In this document: positions 1 through 7,053 of the stretch, piece after piece
How the letters are laid out: each line of letters opens with the position of its first letter
Position numbering within the stretch: the first letter of the stretch is position 1
Assembly (NCBI RefSeq): GCF_009931655.1
Contig: NZ_CP047984.1
Coordinates: forward strand, 4,605,001-4,669,000
DNA length: 64,000 bases
Direction: 5' to 3'
From: Pontibacter russatus
Lineage (GTDB): Bacteria; Bacteroidota; Bacteroidia; Cytophagales; Hymenobacteraceae
The notes under the pieces: generated by a model
The model's database searches: none
What the model was told of the DNA's origin: nothing
The model's input: the letters and a program-made list of their open reading frames with translations, nothing else
Made by a program: the position numbers and the translations under genes

Positions 1-23
1 ATCTATAAAAGTGTTTTATATTA

Positions 24-157
24 GTGAAACTATATATAATTGAAAAATGGAGGCGCTTAGGATTTTGATTGGGAAGAAAATAGACCGTGCAACAGACCAT
101 ACTACTATCGCCCAAAGTGCAGATAAGCGTATGTTCACGTATATATCATAGTTAGCA
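24..157 (+). repeat. possible attC-like site preceding cassette 1
   Basis: The right half-site GTTAGCA (151-157) marks the start of cassette 1. A candidate left part, GTGAAACTATATATAA near 24-39, can pair with the TATATATCATAGTTAG stretch before 157, giving a long site of about 134 bp. The pairing is AT-rich and imperfect. The right half is well supported by its match to 643-651; the left boundary is tentative. Confidence 0.4.
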
Positions 158-165
158 GCAAATTT

Positions 166-639
166 ATGAGAACAAAAGCTGACAAAACAGTACCTTATAT
201 TATTATGGGTTATGGTATGATTTTCATTATCCCAGCCGTAGTGTCACCTTCTTTAGGATTAACCTCTCCGGCAGGATTATTTTGGTGCTGTGTAGGAGGT
301 GTTCTATTTGTCCTACCAGGATTGTGGAAAATTGAATACTATGAAATTGAAGGCAATAAATTATTTAAATATAATCTCTTTGGATTAATTAAGAGAGTTG
401 TTGACTTAACAACATTGCTACGATATAAAACTAAATTAGTTAATACGGACTATATATCAAACCCTTTGAATGTTGTCAGGTTTTTTTCAAAAGATTTGAA
501 ATATCTAAAATTCAGGAAACTGACCTTGCAATTTGAAGATAGTGTAAAAATGACTATAGACGAAAGAACAATAGACAAGGACGACTTTAATATACTTCTA
601 AATAAAGTAACAGGGTTTAAAGGTAAAAGGAAAAAATAA
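166..639 (+). CDS. cassette 1: hypothetical membrane protein
   Basis: 157-residue protein starting at ATG 166, only 9 bp after the cassette start, as is usual for cassette genes. Two hydrophobic stretches (about residues 10-30 and 35-53) predict a membrane hairpin. A basic, mixed-charge cytosolic part of about 100 residues follows and ends in GKRKK. The shape resembles small membrane-anchored proteins with a PH-like C-terminal domain, but I recognise no family. The DNA is much more AT-rich than the genes after 4266, which fits recent acquisition. It has no obvious own promoter and may be read from an upstream cassette promoter. Confidence 0.7.
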   Translation: MRTKADKTVPYIIMGYGMIFIIPAVVSPSLGLTSPAGLFWCCVGGVLFVLPGLWKIEYYEIEGNKLFKYNLFGLIKRVVDLTTLLRYKTKLVNTDYISNPLNVVRFFSKDLKYLKFRKLTLQFEDSVKMTIDERTIDKDDFNILLNKVTGFKGKRKK

Positions 640-642
640 TCT

Positions 643-708
643 GCTGCTAACAATGCATATACAAAACCCTTGCTTCGCTGCGGGCTTTGCATATACTGAA
701 CGTTACCT
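643..708 (+). repeat. attC-like site 1 (end of cassette 1)
   Basis: Left half-site GCTGCTAAC (643-651), right half-site GTTACC (702-707). The arms GCATATACAAAACCC and GGGCTTTGCATATAC pair imperfectly around a loop TTGCTTCGCTGC. Extra unpaired bases on one arm are typical of attC sites. The left half-site complements 151-159 exactly. Confidence 0.8.
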
Positions 709-730
709 GCAGTTTGAGGACGACATAGAA

Positions 731-1378
731 ATGAACCGACATCAATATAAAGATTTGACAATTGAAGTTCTTGACGAGCCGACCTACAAATTTGGCTCTG
801 CGGACAACAATTTCGTTTATTCAAAGACTTACTTCGGAGGCAATGCAGAGCAGTACCCTACTTCAAAGCACGGAATTAAAATTTATCGTGAAGACCAAAT
901 TATTGACAGTTGTATTTTAATCGGCTCAGGCGGTGCGACAGGTGTTCATCAAAATTCATCGCTTGTTGACAATGACAGATTAGTAATTTGCTGTTGCGAC
1001 ACCGTGTTTACCTTGTCACTTCCCGACCTTGAATTAAAATGGAAAACTCAAGCTGACCAAGCGACTTGCTTCGAAATTTTCAAACAGCAGGACGACTACA
1101 TAGTACACGGTGAACTTCAAGTAACAAAACTTGACAAAGACGGGAATAAAAAATGGGAGTTTGGTGGTGCAGACATTTTTGTATCAATAGACAATGAAGA
1201 AGAATTTAAAATTGAAAGTGACGGTATTTTATTAACGGACTTTGCAAAGACAAAATATAAAATAGACTTTGACGGAAAACTGCTCTGGGACACGTATATG
1301 CGGACAGAAAAAACTGCAGGTAACAGCACCTTGCCAAAAGTGGGGCGGACGTGGTTACAGAAACTTTTCGGCAATTAA
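731..1378 (+). CDS. cassette 2: hypothetical protein
   Basis: 215-residue soluble protein. I place the start at ATG 731 (MNRHQYKDLTIEV) because the longer reading frame from 653 begins inside attC site 1. It is acidic, without signal peptide or membrane segments. Short repeated patterns such as LPDLELKWKTQ, LDKDGNKKWEFGG and IDFDGKLLWDT (about residues 100-200) look like strands of a PQQ/WD-type beta-propeller, so a partial propeller fold is plausible; no family is recognised. The last 20 or so codons lie inside the next attC-like site (1314-1449), so the site and the gene end share sequence. Confidence 0.7.
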   Translation: MNRHQYKDLTIEVLDEPTYKFGSADNNFVYSKTYFGGNAEQYPTSKHGIKIYREDQIIDSCILIGSGGATGVHQNSSLVDNDRLVICCCDTVFTLSLPDLELKWKTQADQATCFEIFKQQDDYIVHGELQVTKLDKDGNKKWEFGGADIFVSIDNEEEFKIESDGILLTDFAKTKYKIDFDGKLLWDTYMRTEKTAGNSTLPKVGRTWLQKLFGN

Positions 1379-1449
1379 TAAACATTAGTGGTAGCTTGAC
1401 AGATGGTGCTCCCGTAAGCCCCGCCTTCGGCAAGCTTTAAACGTTGGCC
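1314..1449 (+). repeat. attC-like site 2 (end of cassette 2, long form)
   Basis: Left half-site CTGCAGGTAAC (1314-1324) is the exact complement of cassette 2's start GTTACCTGCAG (702-712). Right half-site GTTGGCC (1443-1449). Inner arms AGCACC/GGTGCT and CTTGCC/GGCAAG are present, with a CCGCCTTCGGC loop motif like those in sister sites. At about 136 bp it is twice as long as the other sites, within the known attC size range. It overlaps the gene's 3' end. Confidence 0.7.
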
Positions 1450-2020
1450 GTGATTGTGGATTTACAGTTTTAAAAGTGGCGTGTCTTTCGGGCTTTTAAG
1501 GGGCTGGATGGCATCAAAGGCCATTAAAGCTAAGGCAACTTGCTCGGGAAAGAACCAAAGGCATAAATGGAATTTGGGCCGGAGAAGTCTTGCTTCGGCG
1601 ATGCCGGGAGAAAGCGCGTGCTTTCGGACGGAAGCGTCCAGGCAAGACTGTGGTGGGCGAAGTTATACCTGCCAAATGACAAAGTCAAGTATAGAACTTC
1701 GCCCGAGTGGTTCTTTCCAGAGCAAGTTGCCGGCAATAGAGAGGCCAATGATTAGTTCGTCATTCTTTTTATTGCAGCCCGGAGCCCGGCGCCTGCGGCA
1801 ACGTCGCTAATACCCCGCTATTAACGGCATTGCCTCCGGCTAAAGCGCCACTTAGAAAGTGATTTTAAATTGGTGTAAATTCCCACAACCATCCGGGTTG
1901 TTTCCCCTTATTAAAAACACGCAGAGCCGGGAAAAAAAAGGGAAAAACAACCCCGACCAACACTGCCCATAAGACATTGAATCAAGTCAGACAAGCTTCA
2001 CCGTCTTATGGCCTGTTCCG
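1444..2020 (+). mobile_element. cassette 3: no convincing protein gene
   Basis: About 577 bp between two attC right half-sites. The only open frames (for example 1454-1810) have implausible composition and are mirrored on the other strand by the inverted-repeat structure at 1534-1731. I therefore call no CDS here. Downstream of the foldback (1756-1950) there are only a small ACAACC/GGGTTGT hairpin near 1888-1902 and a GC-rich stretch at 1777-1800. The cassette may carry an RNA rather than a protein. Confidence 0.6.
1534..1731 (+). ncRNA. candidate multibranched structured RNA/DNA element in cassette 3
   Basis: A 23-nt outer stem (1534-1556 with 1709-1731, 22 of 23 complementary) closes a branched interior. 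Branch A is an 8-bp stem AGTCTTGC (1586-1593) with GCAAGACT (1642-1649), enclosing three small hairpins: CGGC/GCCG (1596-1606), GAAAGC/GCTTTC (1610-1625) and GGACG/CGTCC (1626-1639), a cloverleaf layout. Branch B is GGGCGAAGTT (1655-1664) with AACTTCGCCC (1695-1704), continued by ATAC/GTAT after a 2-nt bulge. This nesting is too regular for chance. Whether it is transcribed is unknown. It could be a non-coding RNA, a single-stranded DNA fold, or a non-autonomous element; no known RNA family is recognised. Confidence 0.6.
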
Positions 2021-2026
2021 TTATGC
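1955..2026 (+). repeat. attC-like site 3 (end of cassette 3)
   Basis: Left half-site GACCAAC (1955-1961), right half-site GTTATGC (2020-2026). Stem CCATAAGAC (1967-1975) with GTCTTATGG (2003-2011) is a perfect 9 bp, with an extra C on the left arm. The match to cassette 3's start GTTGGCC is 6 of 7. Confidence 0.75.
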
Positions 2027-2042
2027 TTAATGTAAATCAAGA

Positions 2043-2510
2043 ATGAAAATGGCTAATTTGCTTGCTCAAACATACCTTCTGCTTACGCTGCTATTGTTTT
2101 CGTGCGAATCAATAGAAGAAGCTGAAGTGGGAACACCTTCCTCTGAGATTGAGCAACAGATAGCCACAAGTGCCGATACATCAGAAGCATTAGTTTGTCC
2201 AATTGAAGTTCCCTGTTACCAGCTAACTGACGACAATGTAAAACCTCTCTCGCTAAAAAAGGATTATAGTGGCTTAGTTGTTCTTAAGGCTGACTATAAC
2301 AGAGAAAGTTTAAAGTTCAATAAGTATGAAATCGAGATGACAAGGCTCCGTCACAAGGAGTCTGAAGAGCCGTTAGAACTGACTAATAAAGAATTGGAGC
2401 AACTACTGCCAATCCTGACAAAGCATGTTGATTACATAAAATTGAAAAAGAACAATAGTGAAGGCTGTACAGAGCCTTCAACATTCTATTTACCAGTAAA
2501 AATCGAATAA
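2043..2510 (+). CDS. cassette 4: hypothetical lipoprotein
   Basis: 155 residues starting at ATG 2043, 22 bp into the cassette. The N-terminus is a lipoprotein signal peptide: short basic start, hydrophobic core of leucines, then a lipobox LLFSC with Cys about residue 21, followed by acidic residues. It is therefore expected to be lipid-anchored in the periplasm or outer membrane. The mature part (about 134 residues) is hydrophilic and has three further Cys (VCPIEVPCYQ and GC near the C-terminus). I recognise no family. Exported cargo is common in integron cassettes. Confidence 0.75.
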   Translation: MKMANLLAQTYLLLTLLLFSCESIEEAEVGTPSSEIEQQIATSADTSEALVCPIEVPCYQLTDDNVKPLSLKKDYSGLVVLKADYNRESLKFNKYEIEMTRLRHKESEEPLELTNKELEQLLPILTKHVDYIKLKKNNSEGCTEPSTFYLPVKIE

Positions 2511-2520
2511 GAATCACTTA

Positions 2521-2585
2521 GCATAACCCTGTACAGGCTCTATTCTCGGCTACGCCTCTTCCATAGCCTGCACTAAACGTTGGCT
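2521..2585 (+). repeat. attC-like site 4 (end of cassette 4)
   Basis: Left half-site GCATAAC (2521-2527) is an exact complement of cassette 4's start GTTATGC. Right half-site GTTGGCT (2579-2585). Stem GTACAGGCT (2531-2539) with AGCCTGCAC (2565-2573), 8 of 9 paired. The loop carries TCTCGGCTACGCCTC, resembling the loops of sites 5 and 6. Confidence 0.85.
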
Positions 2586-2601
2586 AACATTTAATTCATA
2601 G

Positions 2602-3237
2602 ATGAAAATCCTACTAACAATCTTCTTAAGTCTCGGAATTTGCCAATTTGGATTGGGACAAACATATTCTCGTGAAGAAATTATTAGTGAAGCGAAGAAG
2701 CATTTGAAGGAAGCAGTAGGCGAGCAGGCTTCTCAATACTTTAAGTATGGCGGGAGCGACACCTATAAATTCCGTACCAAAACAGGTAAGGAAAAATGGA
2801 AGAAGCTTCCTAAGGCTTCTAAAACAAGGGGGAATTTCATTGAAACTCAAATCAAGTTTGAGATTGACCACCCTGATTACAAATACAAATGGGTAAATAA
2901 GTATGTTTTTGTGAAGCTTGACAGCAGTTTAAATCCCAAGGAAAAAATATATACGGGCCATGTTCCAAGTTTCATACTAAAAAACGAACCATCAAATTGG
3001 CTATCTGAAGAAAAGATTGACAGCATTATCAACAAGCTTTCCTTAAAAGCAGCAGTTAAGCCAATTATAAAGCGGCTTGAATTTGATGTAAAAGCACATG
3101 AACACTATTGGCGAGTTTTTAACACTTTAGCAGAAGAACGGTGCTTTGCTGATGTAGAGATACTAAGCATTAACCCGATAACTGGTGATGTAATAGAACA
3201 TAGGGAAGAAAGACAATACGTAATGCACTGTTATTAA
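2602..3237 (+). CDS. cassette 5: hypothetical secreted protein
   Basis: 211 residues starting at ATG 2602, 21 bp after the cassette boundary. A classical signal peptide (MKILLTIFLSLGICQFGLGQ) with likely cleavage after GLGQ sends the protein to the periplasm or outside. The mature part is basic and Lys-rich, with predicted helices at about 25-50 and 130-165, and a C-terminal segment FADVEILSINPITGDVIEH. That last pattern recalls PepSY-like or NTF2-like small domains, but I cannot assign a family. The body has no Cys until two near the C-terminus. Composition is AT-rich like the other cassettes. Confidence 0.75.
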   Translation: MKILLTIFLSLGICQFGLGQTYSREEIISEAKKHLKEAVGEQASQYFKYGGSDTYKFRTKTGKEKWKKLPKASKTRGNFIETQIKFEIDHPDYKYKWVNKYVFVKLDSSLNPKEKIYTGHVPSFILKNEPSNWLSEEKIDSIINKLSLKAAVKPIIKRLEFDVKAHEHYWRVFNTLAEERCFADVEILSINPITGDVIEHREERQYVMHCY

Positions 3238-3247
3238 ATAAAACGGT

Positions 3248-3314
3248 AGCCAACAAAGTATAGCAGTTAAGCTTCGGCTAACGCCTCGCCATCTGCTATA
3301 CCAGCACGTTACGG
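3248..3314 (+). repeat. attC-like site 5 (end of cassette 5)
   Basis: Left half-site AGCCAAC (3248-3254), right half-site GTTACGG (3308-3314). Perfect 9-bp stem GTATAGCAG (3258-3266) with CTGCTATAC (3293-3301). TAGCCAAC complements cassette 5's start GTTGGCTA exactly. Loop contains CTTCGGCTAACGCCTCGCC. Confidence 0.88.
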
Positions 3315-3358
3315 AAAATAAGGAATCATAAAAGAAGAATATTTTTTTAGCAGTTTTA

Positions 3359-3374
3359 GTAACTTTTAAGTTAC
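3359..3374. promoter_or_regulatory. palindromic candidate operator of the toxin-antitoxin pair
   Basis: GTAACTT-TT-AAGTTAC: two perfect 7-bp arms with a 2-bp centre, 23 bp before the toxin start. Antitoxins of the XRE type commonly repress their own operon by binding such palindromes, so autoregulation is the likely role. It also shows that this cassette may carry its own promoter. Confidence 0.5.
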
Positions 3375-3397
3375 ATTTACTGTTGATATTACAGCAG

Positions 3398-3739
3398 ATG
3401 GAGAAAATTAGAGAAATCATTGCTTACAGAAACTACTTTGAAGATTTCTTAAAAGAGCAACCTGTTAAGGTGCAGGACAAGATATTCAAGATTTTGGAAG
3501 CGATAGAAACACTTGAACGAGTGCCTCAAAATTATCTGAAGCACTTAGCAGGTACGGACGGCCTTTATGAAGCAAGGGTGCAGCTCGGTTCTAACATCTG
3601 GCGGGTGTTCTGCTTCTTTGATGAAGGTAAACTGGTAATACTTCTAAATGGATTTCAGAAAAAGGCACAAAAAACACCAAAGAAAGAAATTGATAGGGCA
3701 CTACAATTAATGGCTGAATATTATGAAGGGAAAAGATAA
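3398..3739 (+). CDS. higB: cassette 6: HigB/RelE-superfamily toxin
   Basis: 113 residues from ATG 3398 (MEKIREIIAYRNYFEDF); a TTG at 3383 is possible but less likely. The pattern LKHLAGTDGLYEARVQLGSNIWRVFCFF, then LVILLNGFQKKAQKTPKKEI, is characteristic of the Gp49-like HigB branch of the RelE/ParE superfamily. These toxins are usually ribosome-dependent mRNA endonucleases. The conserved FxKK(S/T)xKTP stretch is present as FQKKAQKTP. The gene overlaps the antitoxin by 17 bp. Toxin first and antitoxin second is the usual higBA order. Such pairs in cassette arrays are thought to stabilise the array against loss. Confidence 0.85.
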   Translation: MEKIREIIAYRNYFEDFLKEQPVKVQDKIFKILEAIETLERVPQNYLKHLAGTDGLYEARVQLGSNIWRVFCFFDEGKLVILLNGFQKKAQKTPKKEIDRALQLMAEYYEGKR

Positions 3740-4034
3740 TCAAAAAGAAGTTAGCTCTTGGGCAGACATCAAGAACAGAGTATACGGTGTTAAGGGAACA
3801 GCGAGACGCGATAACCTGGATAGGGAGTTCGAATCATTCAAGATAGGAATTGAACTAAAAAAAGCGCGTGAAGCAAGACATCTTACCCAGCAGGAATTAG
3901 GCGAAATTATTGATAAGAAAAGAACTTATATTTCAAGAGTTGAAAATGACGGAAGTAACCTTACACTTAAAACCTTATTTGACATAGTTGAAAAAGGCTT
4001 GGGCGGGAAAGTGAAAATCTCCATTGAGCTGTAA
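3723..4034 (+). CDS. higA: cassette 6: HigA-type antitoxin with XRE helix-turn-helix
   Basis: 103 residues starting at ATG 3723, inside the end of the toxin gene, which implies translational coupling. The C-terminal half is an XRE/Cro-type helix-turn-helix: LKKAREARHLTQQELGEII, then RTYISRVENDGSNLTLKTL. It ends in IEKGLGG-like residues typical of HigA antitoxins. The N-terminal part (residues 1-40, SWADIKNRVYGVKGTARRD) is the likely toxin-binding region. Expected role: neutralise the toxin and repress the operon through the palindrome at 3359-3374. Confidence 0.85.
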   Translation: MKGKDNQKEVSSWADIKNRVYGVKGTARRDNLDREFESFKIGIELKKAREARHLTQQELGEIIDKKRTYISRVENDGSNLTLKTLFDIVEKGLGGKVKISIEL

Positions 4035-4050
4035 AATAAAAATTACTACC

Positions 4051-4115
4051 CTGTAACCCAGTGCAGCCGTAACCCTTGCTACGCTACAAGCTTCGGCTGC
4101 ACCAATCCGTTAGGG
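4051..4115 (+). repeat. attC-like site 6 (end of cassette 6 and of the array)
   Basis: Left half-site CTGTAAC (4051-4057), right half-site GTTAGGG (4109-4115). Perfect 9-bp stem GTGCAGCCG (4061-4069) with CGGCTGCAC (4094-4102). No later CCCTAAC half-site is found before the cyanophycin synthetase gene, so the array ends here. The following 150 bp to 4265 hold no gene. Confidence 0.88.
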
Positions 4116-4265
4116 TATATAAATGAAAATAATCCAGCAACAGAGAATCAAATACACTTTATAGAAGTTCCCTTTTAGGATAACCTTGTCGTACGATAAG
4201 ACAAATCATCTTCATGGGAAATATTTCTTGGACTTCTATATAGGCCTTAACTCCCTGTATACACT

Positions 4266-6902
4266 TCAGCTAAGCTGGTCTGTGGCCTGCTTGCGGTGCT
4301 GGATTATCCGGAAACTCTCCACCAGTTTTACCGCCTCGGGTATGTTCTCGGCAAACAGCGCGATGAAGGCCCCCTCCGGCGCGTACTCCAGCGCATAGGC
4401 CAGTGCGCGCATCTCCTGATTTATTTCCCTTGGCTCCAGTTCCGGCTTCACAGAGAAAATGCCCTCCTTCAACAGGTTGTTTATTTTCCTGCCGCTGGCA
4501 CCTCGCAGGTCGGTGTCCTGGCGGATGATAATTTCATCAAACACTTCGGCGGCAATACGACCCACCTCGCGCGTGTCCTCGTCCCGCCTGTCGCCAATGC
4601 CAGCCAGTATGCCTATTTTGGGGCGCGCCTGCACCTTGCTGATAAAGCCGCTGATGGCCTGCATGCCGGCGGTGTTGTGGGCATAGTCGATCAGCACGTC
4701 GTACCTGGGCAACTGAAACAGGTTCATGCGGCCGGGGGTGGTTTCGGAGGAAGGGATAAACGTACGCAGCGCCGTCTTGATTTCGCCAATCTCGAGGTGC
4801 GCTATATAACCGGCCAGTGTGGCGGCCAGCACGTTCTGAATATTGAATTCTGCCTTTCCCCCAAACGTCAGCGGCACGTCGGCCACGCGGTCCACCCGTA
4901 TTTTATAGGTGTTCTTGAAGATGGAGATATAGCCGTCCTCAAAAACGGCAGCAAGCCCGCCTTTCGCGATGTGGTCCCGGATGCGGGCATTGTCCTCGTC
5001 CATGCTGAACAGCGCCACTTTGCAGCGCAGCCCGTTGGCCATGTTGTATACCAGGTCGTCGTCGGCGTTGAGGATGGCGTATCCGTCTGCGTACACTGTT
5101 TTCGGTATCACGGCTTTCACGTCGGCCATTTCCTCCACGGTGTTGATGTCCTTCAGCCCGAGGTGGTCGGCAGACACGTTCGTCACAATGCCGATGTCGC
5201 ACTGCGTGAAGGCGAGGCCCGAACGCAGCAGGCCGCCCCGCGCGCACTCCAGCACGGCATAGTTCACAGTAGGGTCTTTGAGCACAAACTCGCTGCTGAA
5301 CGAGCCGGTGGTATCCCCCTTTATAATTTTCCTGTCCTGTATATAAATGCCATCGGTGGTGGTGAAGCCGACTTTATATCCCTTGAACTTGAGCATGTGC
5401 GCAATCAGGCGGGTAGTGGTGGTTTTGCCGTTGGTGCCGGTCACGGCCACAATCGGGATGCGGGAGGGGCAGCCATAAGGGAACATCATGTTGATAATGG
5501 GGTCGGCCACGTTGCGCGGCAGGCCTTCGGTGGGGGAGATGTGCATGCGCAGGCCGGGGGCGGCGTTCACCTCTATCACGGCGCCTCTTGTCTCGGGCAG
5601 CGGGATGGCAATGTCGGAGGCCATCACGTCGATGCCGCATATATCCAGCCCCACAATGCCGGCAATACGCTCCGCCATCAGCACGTTGTAGGGGTGTACC
5701 ATGTCAGTCACGTCGGTGGCGGTGCCGCCGGTGCTCAGGTTGGCGGTGTTCTTGAGGTAGAGCGTTTCGCCTTCTGCCAGCACCGACTGCAGCGTCAGCC
5801 CTTTCTCCCGTAAAATCCCCCTCGTCAGCTTGTCGATTTTGATGTGCGTGAGCGCCTTCTCATGGCCCACACCCCGGCGCGGGTCTTTGTTCACGGCGTT
5901 CACCAACTGCCGGATGGTCGACAGCCCGTCTCCCACTACCATGGCAGGCGTGCGCCTGGCGGCGGCTATGAATTTGCCGTCAATCACCAGCAGGCGGTAA
6001 TCGGAGCCCTGGATAAACTGCTCCACCAGCACCGCACCCGAAAAGCGCCTGGCTTCGGCCAGCCCCTTCAGCGCGTCCTTCCACGTCTGGATGTTAATGC
6101 TGACGCCTTTGCCCTGGTTGGCATCCAGCGGCTTTGTCACGATGGGGTAGCCCAGTTCCTCCACGGCCTCCGCCAGTTCGGCTGCGTCATACACAATTTG
6201 CCCCTGTGGCACCGGGATGCCCGCTTCATCTAAGATGAGCTTCGTCATGTTCTTGTCGCCGGCGCACTCCACGGCAAAGAAGGAAGTCTTGTTCGTCATG
6301 GCGGCCTGTATGCGCTGCTGGTATACCCCGTAGCCCAGGTGGATGCTGTTGCTGTTCCTGTTCTGGATGTAGGGGATGTTGCGCGAAACCGCCTCCTGGA
6401 TAATGGCCTCGGTGCTGGGGCCGAAATACTCGTCTTCCCGGATCTGGTGCAGCCTGGCGATGTCCTGTGCCACGCTCACCCGCTCACCCTTCGCCAACGC
6501 CTCCGTGATGCGCACGGCAGCCTCCGCCGCATATTCCCCGGCGCGCTCCTGCTGATAAGAGAATACCACCCAGTCCATTCCCGGCTCGTTGGCTGCGTAG
6601 CGCCGTCCGTACCCGCTGTCCATGCCCGCCATGGTCTGCAGTTCCAGCGCCACGTGCTGCACCACCTTGCTGAAGGTGGTGCCTTCCTGCACCAGCCGGA
6701 AGAAGCCGCCCTCGGTGCCGACAGAGGAGCGGTGGGTGATCATGCCCGGAAACAGCTTCTGCAGCTTCTGCACCAGTTGCGGCACCTCATTTGTCTGTAT
6801 ATCCTGCAAATCCTCCAGGTCCAGCTTCAGGACAATGATTTTAGGGTGTTTGATGGACCAGTAGTTTGGCCCGCGCATTATTTTGAGTTCTGCGATCTTC
6901 AT
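4266..6902 (-). CDS. cphA: cyanophycin synthetase
   Basis: 878 residues, the usual size for CphA. It polymerises Asp and Arg into the storage polymer cyanophycin using ATP. Order of domains: N-terminal cyanophycin-synthetase domain (about 1-160, MKIAELKIMRGPNYWS), ATP-grasp domain (about 200-460, GYPIVTKPLDANQGKGVS and VEQFIQGSDYR, with a late VIEVNAAPGLRMH), and a Mur-ligase-like domain with P-loop AVTGTNGKTTTT near residue 490 and the C-terminal ligase fold. I chose ATG 6902; an upstream ATG at 6935 would add 11 residues not typical of the family. It converges with the cassette array. No cyanophycinase lies in the window, so degradation must be encoded elsewhere. Confidence 0.95.
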   Translation of the reverse strand: MKIAELKIMRGPNYWSIKHPKIIVLKLDLEDLQDIQTNEVPQLVQKLQKLFPGMITHRSSVGTEGGFFRLVQEGTTFSKVVQHVALELQTMAGMDSGYGRRYAANEPGMDWVVFSYQQERAGEYAAEAAVRITEALAKGERVSVAQDIARLHQIREDEYFGPSTEAIIQEAVSRNIPYIQNRNSNSIHLGYGVYQQRIQAAMTNKTSFFAVECAGDKNMTKLILDEAGIPVPQGQIVYDAAELAEAVEELGYPIVTKPLDANQGKGVSINIQTWKDALKGLAEARRFSGAVLVEQFIQGSDYRLLVIDGKFIAAARRTPAMVVGDGLSTIRQLVNAVNKDPRRGVGHEKALTHIKIDKLTRGILREKGLTLQSVLAEGETLYLKNTANLSTGGTATDVTDMVHPYNVLMAERIAGIVGLDICGIDVMASDIAIPLPETRGAVIEVNAAPGLRMHISPTEGLPRNVADPIINMMFPYGCPSRIPIVAVTGTNGKTTTTRLIAHMLKFKGYKVGFTTTDGIYIQDRKIIKGDTTGSFSSEFVLKDPTVNYAVLECARGGLLRSGLAFTQCDIGIVTNVSADHLGLKDINTVEEMADVKAVIPKTVYADGYAILNADDDLVYNMANGLRCKVALFSMDEDNARIRDHIAKGGLAAVFEDGYISIFKNTYKIRVDRVADVPLTFGGKAEFNIQNVLAATLAGYIAHLEIGEIKTALRTFIPSSETTPGRMNLFQLPRYDVLIDYAHNTAGMQAISGFISKVQARPKIGILAGIGDRRDEDTREVGRIAAEVFDEIIIRQDTDLRGASGRKINNLLKEGIFSVKPELEPREINQEMRALAYALEYAPEGAFIALFAENIPEAVKLVESFRIIQHRKQATDQLS

Positions 6903-7053
6903 ATAGGTAAGTGGAAGTGCCCCTTCAACAGCCATTCAAAATGACAAAGCCGTATAACAGCTTGAGGAAAACAGTATCAGCTGAAACCTTTATACGTCTC
7001 GGGGAGCTGTCAGGGAGTACGCAGAAGCGCTAAAAGTGGTTTATTAAGTAACC
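6903..7053. other. intergenic segment upstream of cphA
   Basis: About 150 bp before cphA; no gene. It should contain the cphA promoter but I see no clear Bacteroidota -7 (TAnnTTTG) element that decides it. Confidence 0.4.

Larger units (their letters stand above)
24..4115 (+). mobile_element. integron-type gene cassette array (six cassettes, integrase not in window)
   Basis: Six consecutive units, each a short AT-rich insert followed by a palindromic attC-like site. Cassette boundaries, cut after the G of GTT, fall at about 151/152, 702, 1443, 2020, 2579, 3308 and 4109. In each unit the right half-site at the cassette start is complementary to the left half-site in its own 3' attC: GTTAGCAGC with GCTGCTAAC, GTTACCTGCAG with CTGCAGGTAAC, GTTATGC with GCATAAC, GTTGGCTA with TAGCCAAC; cassettes 3 and 6 match less well. 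This self-match is a hallmark of cassettes that excise as circles. All genes point the same way. No integron integrase is visible; in a standard integron it lies beyond the first cassette, which here is left of the window. Without it the array could be a cluster of attC sites lacking an integrase. Confidence 0.85.

Noticed and set aside
1586..1649. tRNA gene suggested by the cloverleaf branch
   Set aside because: No CCA-type acceptor layout, no TTC-containing T-loop or standard arm lengths; the branch is closed by an outer 23-bp stem.
1534..1731. Retron-type msr-msd RNA
   Set aside because: The closing stem and branches recall retrons, but no reverse transcriptase gene exists in the cassette or nearby.
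1454..1810. 118-codon frame in cassette 3 as a protein gene
   Set aside because: Composition is unlike a protein and most of the frame lies in the nested inverted repeats, which create open frames on both strands.
4296..5813. 505-codon plus-strand open frame opposite cphA
   Set aside because: It is the complement of cyanophycin synthetase in a GC-rich gene; it is rich in His/Gly/Val as expected of an antisense frame and has no domain.
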